Positions 11,956 to 18,827 of a stretch of 27,047 nt of DNA are shown here, piece by piece. The translations under genes were made by a program, and so were the position numbers. Within the stretch, counting starts at the first letter, position 1. Each line of letters opens with the position of its first letter. The notes beneath the pieces were generated by a model. It had not been told where the DNA came from and ran no database searches. It saw only the letters and a program-made list of their open reading frames with translations. This DNA is from a virus. The stretch lies in the IMG/VR virus record IMGVR_UViG_3300007734_000533, positions 1-27,047 of that record; one strand, written 5' to 3'.

Positions 11956-12770
11956 AACTTCATCCCTGGTGGGACATATTGCTTGGACCAAGACCAGACC
12001 TTGAGCATTGCGCTAAAGGCGATGCCAGCCTGATAGAGTTCCTCCTCGTCCCACACATGGTGCCGGATGGATTCCGGGTCGTTGGACGCCAGCACCACCG
12101 ACACGCACGCAGCCTTGGGGTTCTCCGAGGCGATGCGATATGCCCAAAGCTGGGCGCAGTCGGTGTCGTAGAACGGATCGTACTTGGGGTTTACCTTGCG
12201 GTTCTTCAGGTCGATGATGGCGTCGCCAATTCCTGACATCCGCACATAGGCGTCGCACCGCCCAGCGTAACCAGCACCGACAAGGGCTTTTTCGCACCAG
12301 TAGGTCTTTTCAATGTTTGCATCGGCCCACTTCTTAAAGGTTTTGATGTAGGGCTGGAGGTCTTCGTCTTTGCAGGTAGGACGTCCCATAAGGATATTTT
12401 CTGCCTGCTCATGCATGCGAGTTCCATGCTCTGCCGCCTTTCTTGTTTGCTCCTTGCTGTCCTCCACCACCCTTCTGGCGTATTCATCCAATGATTCATC
12501 GTCCCTTTTTGGCAGGGTCAACGCTGATTCTATCGCAACGGAAATGCGCCATGATGTAAGCTGCGGCTTATCCATGATCCCAAGCACGCTGGTGACCGAT
12601 GGAAGCAATCCCAGCTTGCGGGCATCCGCAACCGTGGTGTTTCTTTCGTTGCCGTTTTTACCGATGATTACATGGGCTGACTCGCCATCCTCGGTGTACC
12701 AATGCCCGCTCTGGTCCGTTTGGACCAGGCGGGATTGGCTAGGCTCTTTCTGTGTGAGAGTAAGAGCCAC
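11952..12770 (-). CDS. Cas4/RecB-like PD-(D/E)XK exonuclease
   Basis: 272 residues. There is no ATG early in the frame. GTG at 12768-12770, four bases after the previous stop, gives a start reading M-ALTLTQ, whereas a longer opening to 12938 would lie inside the neighbour. The catalytic signature is complete: GTRMHEQAE with H120, an E160 contact, GYAGRCD with D173, IIDLKN with D187 and K189, and QLWAY (207-211), the QxxxY motif of RecB/Cas4/lambda-exonuclease-type nucleases. It probably resects DNA ends for recombination or processes replication intermediates with the SSB-like protein just upstream. Confidence 0.84.
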   Translation of the reverse strand: MALTLTQKEPSQSRLVQTDQSGHWYTEDGESAHVIIGKNGNERNTTVADARKLGLLPSVTSVLGIMDKPQLTSWRISVAIESALTLPKRDDESLDEYARRVVEDSKEQTRKAAEHGTRMHEQAENILMGRPTCKDEDLQPYIKTFKKWADANIEKTYWCEKALVGAGYAGRCDAYVRMSGIGDAIIDLKNRKVNPKYDPFYDTDCAQLWAYRIASENPKAACVSVVLASNDPESIRHHVWDEEELYQAGIAFSAMLKVWSWSKQYVPPGMKL

Positions 12771-12774
12771 TGGA

Positions 12775-13413
12775 TTAGAATGGTACTTGGTCGCCGGTTT
12801 CGGCAGCCCTTTCCTGCGGTGCCGAAGACGCACCACCGGCAAGCTCCTTGCTGGAGCGGATCTTTTCCTGCAACCACTCTGGCAATTCGCCAAACTGGCC
12901 ACCTGTTCCCTGCTCGATCTCGTAGAACACTTGGCCATTCTGCGTGTTCGTCGGTGCCTTCATGCCCTTTGGCAGTTTGGCCATACCTTGAATCGCGCAG
13001 TACTGCCGTCCGGCTTGGCTGGTCTTGTGAACCAATGTAAGCAGGCAGGCTTTGCCCAAGAGGTTCTTGAGGCTAAAGGACGCAAGCTCCTTTGATGTAA
13101 ACGCCTGACCACGCCACTGCTCAAGCAGTTTGCGGAGGGTCGCACGCTCTCCGAGACTGCGAGTCAGTTCGATGGAAACGACCATTGGCTTGGTAACCTT
13201 GGTGGTCTTGCCGTTCTCCACTACCTCGCCTTCGATGACTTGGTCGGGCAACTCAAATGCCAGACGCAGTTTCGGGGTCCACTTGTCCTCGCCGTCCCAG
13301 GTAACCTTCTGGGTTCCGAGATCGACTAGGCTGAAAAGAACGCCTGTGGTTGCTCCGGCTTCGGGCAACTGGCGTTCCGTGTTCTTGCTGGTTTCGCTGA
13401 GTGTTAGTGCCAT
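12775..13413 (-). CDS. Phage single-stranded-DNA-binding-like protein with SSB-type tail
   Basis: 212 residues from ATG 13411-13413, with GAAAGGAAAC ahead. The first 150 residues are beta-rich (GVLFSLVDLGTQKVTW, KLRLAFELPD, PMVVSIELTRSL). They also contain an ERATLRKLLEQWRGQAF segment that I associate with an uncharacterised phage replication/recombination protein. A disordered linker ends in GDQVPF, close to the acidic-hydrophobic tip of bacterial SSB (DDDIPF) that recruits repair enzymes. The gene lies between two nucleases. OB-fold DNA binding is inferred, not seen directly. Confidence 0.65.
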   Translation of the reverse strand: MALTLSETSKNTERQLPEAGATTGVLFSLVDLGTQKVTWDGEDKWTPKLRLAFELPDQVIEGEVVENGKTTKVTKPMVVSIELTRSLGERATLRKLLEQWRGQAFTSKELASFSLKNLLGKACLLTLVHKTSQAGRQYCAIQGMAKLPKGMKAPTNTQNGQVFYEIEQGTGGQFGELPEWLQEKIRSSKELAGGASSAPQERAAETGDQVPF

Positions 13414-13429
13414 GTTATTATGTTTCCTT

Positions 13430-13867
13430 TCAGTGTATTTTGTTTGGGTTTATTGGGGTTGAAGGCATCACAAATCCTTGGGCTACGGTTGTTGCTACAG
13501 GAGCAGTGTGGACAACGTCAATGGTAAAGTTTGGAGGAGCTATGTGGCGGGCGATCTCGCATAAGTCATCGGCCTCGACGATGGCCAGCCACTTCTTCTC
13601 ACCGTTGCGCCGAAAGAACACCGCCGGGATCTTCCCCTCGGGCGCATCGCCCTTGGCCTGTGCCATCCATTGTTCAGGCTTGATCTGCTGGCATCGTTTA
13701 ACCTCGCAGTGGAATGGGAAGTTCGCACAGACGACATCTCCCGATCCGCCTTCCGGGTCACCTGCATACTGCTGGGTGCGCCGCGCTTTCTGCCATCCCT
13801 GTTCGCGGAGGTATGACGCAAACTCCCGTTCGCCCGCCGCGCCTTTTCTGCGTGAATTTATTGCCAT
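13430..13867 (-). CDS. Holliday-junction-resolvase-like PD-(D/E)XK nuclease
   Basis: 145 residues from ATG 13865-13867, which overlaps the upstream gene by 10 bases. The N-terminal part shows the Hjc-like order: a basic start and RKGAAGEREFASYL with a catalytic glutamate (13 or 15), GSGDVVC with D44, and HCEVKR with E55 and K57. These four positions form the metal site of archaeal-type Holliday junction resolvases and related phage nucleases. The C-terminal 40 residues are Pro/Thr-rich and probably flexible. It likely resolves branched DNA before packaging or acts in recombination with the SSB-like and Cas4-like proteins. Confidence 0.8.
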   Translation of the reverse strand: MAINSRRKGAAGEREFASYLREQGWQKARRTQQYAGDPEGGSGDVVCANFPFHCEVKRCQQIKPEQWMAQAKGDAPEGKIPAVFFRRNGEKKWLAIVEADDLCEIARHIAPPNFTIDVVHTAPVATTVAQGFVMPSTPINPNKIH

Positions 13868-14091
13868 AAAAGCTCGATGGTAACATCGCTGTCAAGCGAC
13901 CCCTGTAATGCTAAGACGGGTCTGGCTTTTTCGCACTTCTTGGAAAACTCGGCCATCGCTCTCTGCGTGACCGTAAATGTAGAATTGTTTCCTTCGCAAC
14001 AAGCCGCGCCCAGCACCATTCCAAGCAGTATCTTTTGAGAGTAGGCATCCATGCTGGAGAGCAGGATCTTGTGGTCACCGGGCAGATACAT
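13858..14091 (-). CDS. Small hypothetical protein (77 aa)
   Basis: The frame starts at ATG 14089-14091, 37 bases after the previous stop, with only GGGT ahead as a weak ribosome binding site. An internal ATG (residue 14) is possible. The product is an alpha/beta mix with a hydrophobic helix-like stretch (QKILLGMVLGAACCEG) and TVTQRAMAEFSKKCEKARPV. The hydrophobic part is too short and mixed to call a membrane span. The function is unknown. Confidence 0.55.
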   Translation of the reverse strand: MYLPGDHKILLSSMDAYSQKILLGMVLGAACCEGNNSTFTVTQRAMAEFSKKCEKARPVLALQGSLDSDVTIELLWQ

Positions 14092-14128
14092 GACCCGATT
14101 GTGGGGCCATGCCCATGTGCGTCAATAC

Positions 14129-14314
14129 TTATTTTCTGGCTTTTATGTCTTCCTCAAAACAGCCCAACAACCCGGCACCCGTCATCTTTTTGGCCACCTG
14201 CGGATGTTTGCGTAGCCAATCGGCGGCCTCCTCAATGGTATATACATTTTGTATATACTTCTCGAAGATCCGCCACGCTTCTTTGGGGCTTAAAGATCGC
14301 TTAAGATTCGCCAT
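14129..14314 (-). CDS. Small helical protein (61 aa)
   Basis: I start the frame at ATG 14312-14314 (overlap of 25 bases with the nuclease gene, AGGG ahead). A longer opening to 14407 would lie inside that gene. The 61 residues are nearly all helical (SPKEAWRIFEKYIQNVYTIEEAADWLRKH), then a glycine turn and an acidic/basic tail. It may be a small HTH-like or adaptor protein. The dyad at 14238-14258 falls within its coding sequence. Confidence 0.55.
   Translation of the reverse strand: MANLKRSLSPKEAWRIFEKYIQNVYTIEEAADWLRKHPQVAKKMTGAGLLGCFEEDIKARK
14238..14258. repeat. Perfect inverted repeat GTATATACA-ttt-TGTATATAC
   Basis: GTATATACA (14238-14246) and TGTATATAC (14250-14258) form a perfect 9-base dyad with a three-base centre. 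Each half contains the self-complementary GTATATAC. It lies inside a small coding region (it encodes YIQNVYT) and looks like an operator for a dimeric regulator or an AT-rich structural element. Confidence 0.55.
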
Positions 14315-14670
14315 GATGACCCTGTCTTTGGGTAAAGCTTCTTTGTCGGTCCCTTGCAGTCGGACGGTCTCAACACCCAGAACAAGTCCTCGTCCATCGA
14401 CCAGCACACAATGTAGTCAACCTTTTCCTTGGTGTATTTGGATTTTCCATCGCACCCCGCGCTGGTCATAAAGCGGTAATAAAGTTTGTCGCCCTCCGGC
14501 TTGGTCGTTGTCTTGATCTGGATTCGGTTGAATTTTCCGTTCTTTTCGGCCACCAGGTCGTAGCCCACAAAGTCCTCCATCGGGGTCAACACCGAATACC
14601 CGTTGCGGAACAAGGCTCCAGCCACCCTGGCCACCCCTACGGCTCCTATTTGGCGGTTGCTTAATTTCAT
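14290..14670 (-). CDS. PD-(D/E)XK endonuclease-like protein (PDDEXK_5 type)
   Basis: 126 residues from ATG 14668-14670. A TTG three codons upstream is also in frame but less likely. The start GAVGVARVAGALFRNGYSV, GYDLVAE with D38, and RIQIKT with Q51-x-K53 match the small PD-(D/E)XK nuclease fold seen in some homing-type or repair-type endonucleases (PDDEXK_5, from memory). The C-terminal half is beta-rich (VDYIVCWSMDED, FWVLRPSD), as in that family. It is the first gene of the long minus-strand operon, and its start codon directly abuts the palindrome at 14671-14681. It may act in recombination or exclude other DNA. Confidence 0.75.
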   Translation of the reverse strand: MKLSNRQIGAVGVARVAGALFRNGYSVLTPMEDFVGYDLVAEKNGKFNRIQIKTTTKPEGDKLYYRFMTSAGCDGKSKYTKEKVDYIVCWSMDEDLFWVLRPSDCKGPTKKLYPKTGSSWRILSDL

Positions 14671-14702
14671 GGTTGACAACCTTGGCGCGGGTACCCTACT
14701 TT
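14671..14702 (+). promoter_or_regulatory. Plus-strand promoter with two embedded palindromes
   Basis: TTGACA (14673-14678, perfect -35) and TACTTT (14697-14702, -10) are 18 bases apart. GGTTG-A-CAACC (14671-14681) is a perfect dyad covering the -35 and touching the minus-strand ATG at 14670. GGGTACCC (14689-14696) is a perfect 8-base palindrome in the spacer. The ATG at 14711 lies eight bases after the -10 with no Shine-Dalgarno, so the mRNA is probably leaderless. The dyads look like operators that could control both directions. Confidence 0.6.
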
Positions 14703-14710
14703 TTACTTAA

Positions 14711-15058
14711 ATGAAAGCAACACTAATTTTGATGGCTCTACTGGTGGCAGGGGTGAGGGCAGATGACCTTGATGATTATGTGGCCGCAGTTTATGGCGGA
14801 AATGGTGATTTTGTGAGGGTTGGAAGCACTTATGTTGGAAGTCACGACATTATCACAAGGGCCGGAAGTGCTTATGTGTCCTCTTGCGGAATTGCCACCA
14901 AGGCTGGAAGCACATATATCAGCGAGGATAATGAGACAGTCGTTAAGGCCGGAAGTGCGTTTGTTTCAAATAACGACATTATTGTAAATGCTGGGGATGC
15001 GTATTTTGGCGGCAATGGTATAAGCTATAAAACTGGATTTTTCTTGTCTAAACCATAG
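14711..15058 (+). CDS. Secreted protein with tandem 14-residue repeats
   Basis: 115 residues. Residues 1-17 are a clean signal peptide (Lys at 2, hydrophobic core LILMALLVAG, cleavage after VRA). The mature, acidic protein consists of a DDLDDY start and five tandem 14/15-residue units (37-107) with consensus AGSxYVSxxDIITK. A degenerate unit precedes them (23-36), and a short GFFLSKP end follows. Regular Gly/Ser, aromatic and Ile/Val positions suggest a beta-roll or beta-solenoid. The gene lies alone on the plus strand between minus-strand operons, with its own promoter. Its TAG abuts the muramidase TAG (palindrome TAGCTA). It may be an accessory ('moron') gene acting on the cell surface. The family is unknown to me. 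Confidence 0.75.
   Translation: MKATLILMALLVAGVRADDLDDYVAAVYGGNGDFVRVGSTYVGSHDIITRAGSAYVSSCGIATKAGSTYISEDNETVVKAGSAFVSNNDIIVNAGDAYFGGNGISYKTGFFLSKP
14819..15031 (+). repeat. Five tandem 42/45-base coding repeats
   Basis: The units encode VGSTYVGSHDIITR, AGSAYVSSCGIATK, AGSTYISEDNETVVK, AGSAFVSNNDIIVN and AGDAYFGGNGISYK. DNA identity between units is moderate, with GGAAG and TAT/ATTATT stretches recurring, so the array is old or under protein-level selection rather than a fresh slippage product. Confidence 0.75.
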
Positions 15059-15784
15059 CTATCCTGCCATCCCGAACAGGGAAAATCTGTTTCTAATCCT
15101 GTTTTCAAGACCCTGCAAAAACTTGCGTCTTTCAGGATTGGATTGCGCTCTTGCGTACTCGTCCTTAAGCTGGGCGTTGCTTGCCGCCTGCATAAGCGAC
15201 CTAGGCTGAACTTCTTGAATGGCTTTAAGGGTTTGTGGTCCAAGCCTTCCGTCCACGGCCACACTGATTCCAAGGTCATTTAATCCCTGCTGGATGTATT
15301 TTGTCGCACCACCTGCACCACGATTAAAAGCCATATCCTGAACAAATGCCTTCATTTCATCAGGCATCTTGTCAACAATTGGAGCCGTATATTTTCTTAT
15401 GTATTTTGCGGCTTCGATTTCGCGTTGTTCTGGTGGCAACCCAGCAAGCCTTCTTGCCTCGCCAGGATGATATCTATCGTTAATCCCAGCAACTTCATAA
15501 GTTCCACCCATATCTCCGGATGGAAGCTTATAGACGGCGACATTGCCAAGCTTATCTCGCCTTGCCTCAAGGTTTACGGTTTGCAGGGCAGCTGGCAAAA
15601 GCGGGTCAAGTTCATTTTGATATTGTTCTGTTTTCATGGGAGATATTTCCTGCTGTATTTCCATCCTTTTGCTTGGAGCCGATGGCTCAATTTGTTTTCT
15701 TACCGCAACATCCCTTACCCTATCTTCAATTTGCCCAAATCCAGCACTCCTTCCAACAGATCCCGATATGTCAAACTTAGCCAT
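15059..15784 (-). CDS. Muramidase-like protein with peptidoglycan-binding motif (GH108-like)
   Basis: 241 residues. The ATG at 15782-15784 overlaps the upstream stop as TAATG. The N-terminal 60 residues are polar, probably an unstructured or virion-associated segment. Residues 75-170 resemble the GH108/N-acetylmuramidase core: SGDMGGTYEVAGINDRYHPG (89-108), then DMAFNRGAGGA (150-160). VDGRLGPQT (177-185) is the classic peptidoglycan-binding repeat. The usual EGG catalytic motif is not intact (E73 is a candidate), so activity is not certain. It sits at the end of the ejection-protein block, so it may be a virion-borne wall-opening enzyme rather than the lysis endolysin. There is no signal peptide and no neighbouring holin. 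Confidence 0.7.
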   Translation of the reverse strand: MAKFDISGSVGRSAGFGQIEDRVRDVAVRKQIEPSAPSKRMEIQQEISPMKTEQYQNELDPLLPAALQTVNLEARRDKLGNVAVYKLPSGDMGGTYEVAGINDRYHPGEARRLAGLPPEQREIEAAKYIRKYTAPIVDKMPDEMKAFVQDMAFNRGAGGATKYIQQGLNDLGISVAVDGRLGPQTLKAIQEVQPRSLMQAASNAQLKDEYARAQSNPERRKFLQGLENRIRNRFSLFGMAG

Positions 15785-17862
15785 TATTTGCCAAGTCCTC
15801 TGACCATCTCTTCCCTCTGAAGCATTGCGGCAATTTCAGCCAAATCCGGATCATTTTCATCCTTTGCGATTGCATTAAGATTGGCAATTGCACCCGGTAT
15901 TGCATCCATTGGTATTTTTGAATTTTCAGCAAGCCATTTAACGTATCTTGGGTTTGTAAAGGCTTTTGCCGATGCCCTTGAAATTGCGGAAGCTGAAAGC
16001 AATCCGGTCAGAAGCATGTACTGGCCTCCGGTAATAGCAGTTGCAATGACCGCAAGCGAAGCAGGCGTAATACCTGCCGCAGCCGTTCCAGATGGATTTG
16101 CCAGAACCCTAGAACCCTCGCGTATCTTGGAAGCGGTCTGAGCAATCTTGTCGAGATTCTTCCTGTAATCAGTGCCAAACCTGTCAAAAAGTATTTTCTT
16201 GGCATCGGGACTCAGCCTATTCCAGTTTGTAAGAAATCTTTCGGAGCTAAACACATCCCCAAGCTCGTCCTGTTGCCCTGGGAGTGCCTTGCCCATCTTG
16301 GCGATATATGCCGAAGCAACAGCCTTCTGCTCCGGTTTTGGTATGCTTTGCATGATTGCCCGGAGCCTTGTTGCGCCAAGCTCGCTTCCCTCAAAAGCCG
16401 CCCGGTAAATCTTTTCAGGCTCATTTTTGTCTATAAAGCCCTGAAGTTTTTCAGCCCTACCATGCAATGCCTTTGTATATTTGTTTGCACGGCTCAATGC
16501 CGTAATTGCATCGGCACCGGATTCCTTGGCCGCTTCTTTTAAGTCTTCCGAAAGTGCTCCATAAATTCTTTTGTAAACACCCTGGGGCACGTTTGACAGC
16601 AGATTAACCGAAGAAAGCTTTTCACCGATGCTTGACCTTAACCCCTTTAGGGCTGAAAATGGTATATCCCCTTGTGCGTTGAGAAGATCTGATTCAAGGT
16701 CTCTTTTAAGATTGGCTATCTCTTGGCTGATAATAAGCTGATTTCTAGACAAGGCTGGCGCACCCTCAATGGGTCTGGATAATTCCTCAAGAACGGCGTA
16801 TGTGTTCTTTGCCTTTACCGGCTTAAACTTTGGAATTGCCTCATCAAGTCTGTTGTAAAGACCTGATTCAATCGCCCTTGCCCTTGGCAGAAACACATCC
16901 TGAACCCCTCTTTGTATTCCGGCACCAGCAACGGTAGGCTCTTTGACTGTTGAAAGCTTTCCAGCCATTTCCTCTACACGCTTCCCAATTTCCTGCTGTT
17001 GTCTGATGGCTTTTTCCCTCATTACCCCAATAGATCCAGGTATTCTGCCTACCGAACTTTCCAGACCCTGAATCAATGTTTTGCCGGTTGCCTGACCTGC
17101 GGATGGCGTTGTTCCGGCCGCGGCAAATGTCTCTATATTCCTCCTAATTTCATCTGGAGTTGCTCCAGCCCTTCCAATCTGTCTTGCCGCAACCCCCGAA
17201 GCTGGGGCAATGGCCGGAGCCAATCCGCCTGCAATACCGGCAACCGTCTGCCCAACCGGACCTGCGCCAGCTTCCTCGGCAAGCGAAGATGCCACTCCGC
17301 TCGTTATACCGGAAATGGCCTGCATTGCAGGTCTCTCTGTAAGAGTTTTTCCAATTCCACGGATAACCGGAGAAACGGCCTTTTCGGCAAGTTTCCCCAC
17401 ACTGGCTGGACCAATCATTCCAGTACTCGTCTCGATGACCCGTTCGGCCATGCGTTCCCTGGCTGTGGCCGGCCTCGGGAGACCTATATCCGTCTTGATT
17501 TCCTCAAGAATATCGTTAAGGGGTTTTCCCTGTCCGGTCAGGGATGAATAAATTCTTGACCCAATATCCGTAAGAAAACCCGCTGTTGCCCCGGCTGCCG
17601 CACCTGGGACTGCCCCAACCCCGCCAATCATTGATCCAATTCCAGCACCCGCCAATGCACCAAGCGTTGTTGGGCTTGTAATTGCCCTTGTTGCAAGACC
17701 AGCCTGCCTTCCAATATATTCCCCAGTATCAGCCGGAGATACGGCTTGCCTGGCCTCAGAATAGTCTTGAATTACCTGTTGGACAATCTGGTCCTGCTGG
17801 TCTTCTTGAAGACCATCTGGAACCTCGATTTTGCCAATTCCCTCAATTTCAATAAAAGCCAT
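15784..17862 (-). CDS. Large ejection-type internal virion protein
   Basis: 692 residues, starting at ATG 17860-17862 in a TAATG overlap. The N-terminus is a short beta domain (FIEIEGIGKIEVPDG). Residues about 60-97 are a long Gly/Ala-rich hydrophobic stretch (TLGALAGAGIGSMIGGVGAV), as in phage ejection proteins that insert in the host envelope. A helical, Ala-rich body follows, with a second hydrophobic stretch near residues 600-640 (SLAVIATAITGGQYMLLTGL). In podoviruses such proteins leave the virion through the tail and form a DNA conduit. The position between the tail and muramidase genes supports that role. No enzyme motif is visible. Confidence 0.68.
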   Translation of the reverse strand: MAFIEIEGIGKIEVPDGLQEDQQDQIVQQVIQDYSEARQAVSPADTGEYIGRQAGLATRAITSPTTLGALAGAGIGSMIGGVGAVPGAAAGATAGFLTDIGSRIYSSLTGQGKPLNDILEEIKTDIGLPRPATARERMAERVIETSTGMIGPASVGKLAEKAVSPVIRGIGKTLTERPAMQAISGITSGVASSLAEEAGAGPVGQTVAGIAGGLAPAIAPASGVAARQIGRAGATPDEIRRNIETFAAAGTTPSAGQATGKTLIQGLESSVGRIPGSIGVMREKAIRQQQEIGKRVEEMAGKLSTVKEPTVAGAGIQRGVQDVFLPRARAIESGLYNRLDEAIPKFKPVKAKNTYAVLEELSRPIEGAPALSRNQLIISQEIANLKRDLESDLLNAQGDIPFSALKGLRSSIGEKLSSVNLLSNVPQGVYKRIYGALSEDLKEAAKESGADAITALSRANKYTKALHGRAEKLQGFIDKNEPEKIYRAAFEGSELGATRLRAIMQSIPKPEQKAVASAYIAKMGKALPGQQDELGDVFSSERFLTNWNRLSPDAKKILFDRFGTDYRKNLDKIAQTASKIREGSRVLANPSGTAAAGITPASLAVIATAITGGQYMLLTGLLSASAISRASAKAFTNPRYVKWLAENSKIPMDAIPGAIANLNAIAKDENDPDLAEIAAMLQREEMVRGLGK

Positions 17863-18827
17863 TATTTAGCCCGTATTCCACGACCCGTTGTTGGATCAAT
17901 AATGTATTTTCCAATTACCCCGCCAGTTGATGGCTGCCCTGGCGCGCCCTGCGTGGCATCTTCTGATACTCCGATTTGCAATGATTTTGGAATCTCAAAG
18001 CCAGCTTCTTGATATGCCTGAAGTTTGTCTAGGTACTCCTTCCTTCGCTGGGCTGTAAATGTTTCAAGTCTTTGACCAAAATCCCCTGAATATGGATTAC
18101 CAATTTCCTGTAAAAATCTTTCGGCCTCGGATGGAGTTACGGCCGCGCCAGCCCTTGCCTTTAGGATCTGATTCCTTACGCCAGAAAATGCTTGATTCAT
18201 CTCTGTGAAGCTCGGGCTTTTTCCGATGGCCGCAAGACCTGCCTGAATCGGGGCATCAATTATTCCGTAGAGATTTGGTTTTGCCTTCTCAACGGCCTTG
18301 GTTCCAAGATCAACAAGATTCTTATATTCCACAAGCTCTTCTGCCTGCTTGATTGGAAGCTTTTTGAAGTTGTCTTTTACGTTCTTAAATTGAATATCAC
18401 GCACTGCCTCAAGCGCTGAGGCCGTGTACATGTCGCCATTTTGCTTGGCTTGGTCAATTTGTTGGTTGACCGCTGCAAGCCTTTGCGCGCTCATCTGAGT
18501 CCTGCGACCAAGAATTTCATTTACCTGGTCTTCTGGAATTACAGTTGGAACCTGACCAAGACCCTCAACTTGCCTTGTTCCGCCAAGTTCTCCAAGTCTT
18601 GCATAGGCAGCGGCCTTTCGCCCAATACTTGCCTGTGGAGATTCCATAGCCATAAGCTCCGCATCAATCGCCCTTGCCCTTGCCTCTGGGTCTTCCTTCA
18701 ATAGGCTTGCCTCAAGGCTTTTTGCCTGTAATTCCCTTACCCGTTCATCCAAAGCCCTCTGGCGATCCTCCTGTTCGTATATCTTTTGTTGCCATGGCAA
18801 CGGAAACAATGGTCTGCCTTGTGCCAT
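17862..18827 (-). CDS. Helical ejection-type virion protein (321 aa)
   Basis: ATG 18825-18827 overlaps the upstream TAA by one base (TAATG). The protein is largely alpha-helical and charged (QKIYEQEDRQRALDERVREL, ARARAIDAELMAMES, RLAAVNQQIDQAKQNGDM), with a coiled-coil-prone N-terminus. Its C-terminus is Pro/Gly-rich (GAPGQPSTGGVIGKYII). There is no membrane span or catalytic motif. In the same gene block as the glycine-rich membrane-active protein and the muramidase, it is best read as an internal virion or ejection protein. I infer this mainly from context. Confidence 0.62.
   Translation of the reverse strand: MAQGRPLFPLPWQQKIYEQEDRQRALDERVRELQAKSLEASLLKEDPEARARAIDAELMAMESPQASIGRKAAAYARLGELGGTRQVEGLGQVPTVIPEDQVNEILGRRTQMSAQRLAAVNQQIDQAKQNGDMYTASALEAVRDIQFKNVKDNFKKLPIKQAEELVEYKNLVDLGTKAVEKAKPNLYGIIDAPIQAGLAAIGKSPSFTEMNQAFSGVRNQILKARAGAAVTPSEAERFLQEIGNPYSGDFGQRLETFTAQRRKEYLDKLQAYQEAGFEIPKSLQIGVSEDATQGAPGQPSTGGVIGKYIIDPTTGRGIRAK

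Noticed and set aside
12370-13095. Plus-strand 241-codon open frame
   Set aside because: Antisense to the Cas4-like and SSB-like genes, with no start signal and Ser/Cys/Leu-rich mirror-frame character.
15059-15784. Classical lysis cassette (holin, endolysin, spanins)
   Set aside because: The muramidase-like gene is fused by overlap to ejection-protein genes, and no holin or spanin pair is adjacent. The neighbouring signal-peptide protein is on the other strand and is repeat-built.
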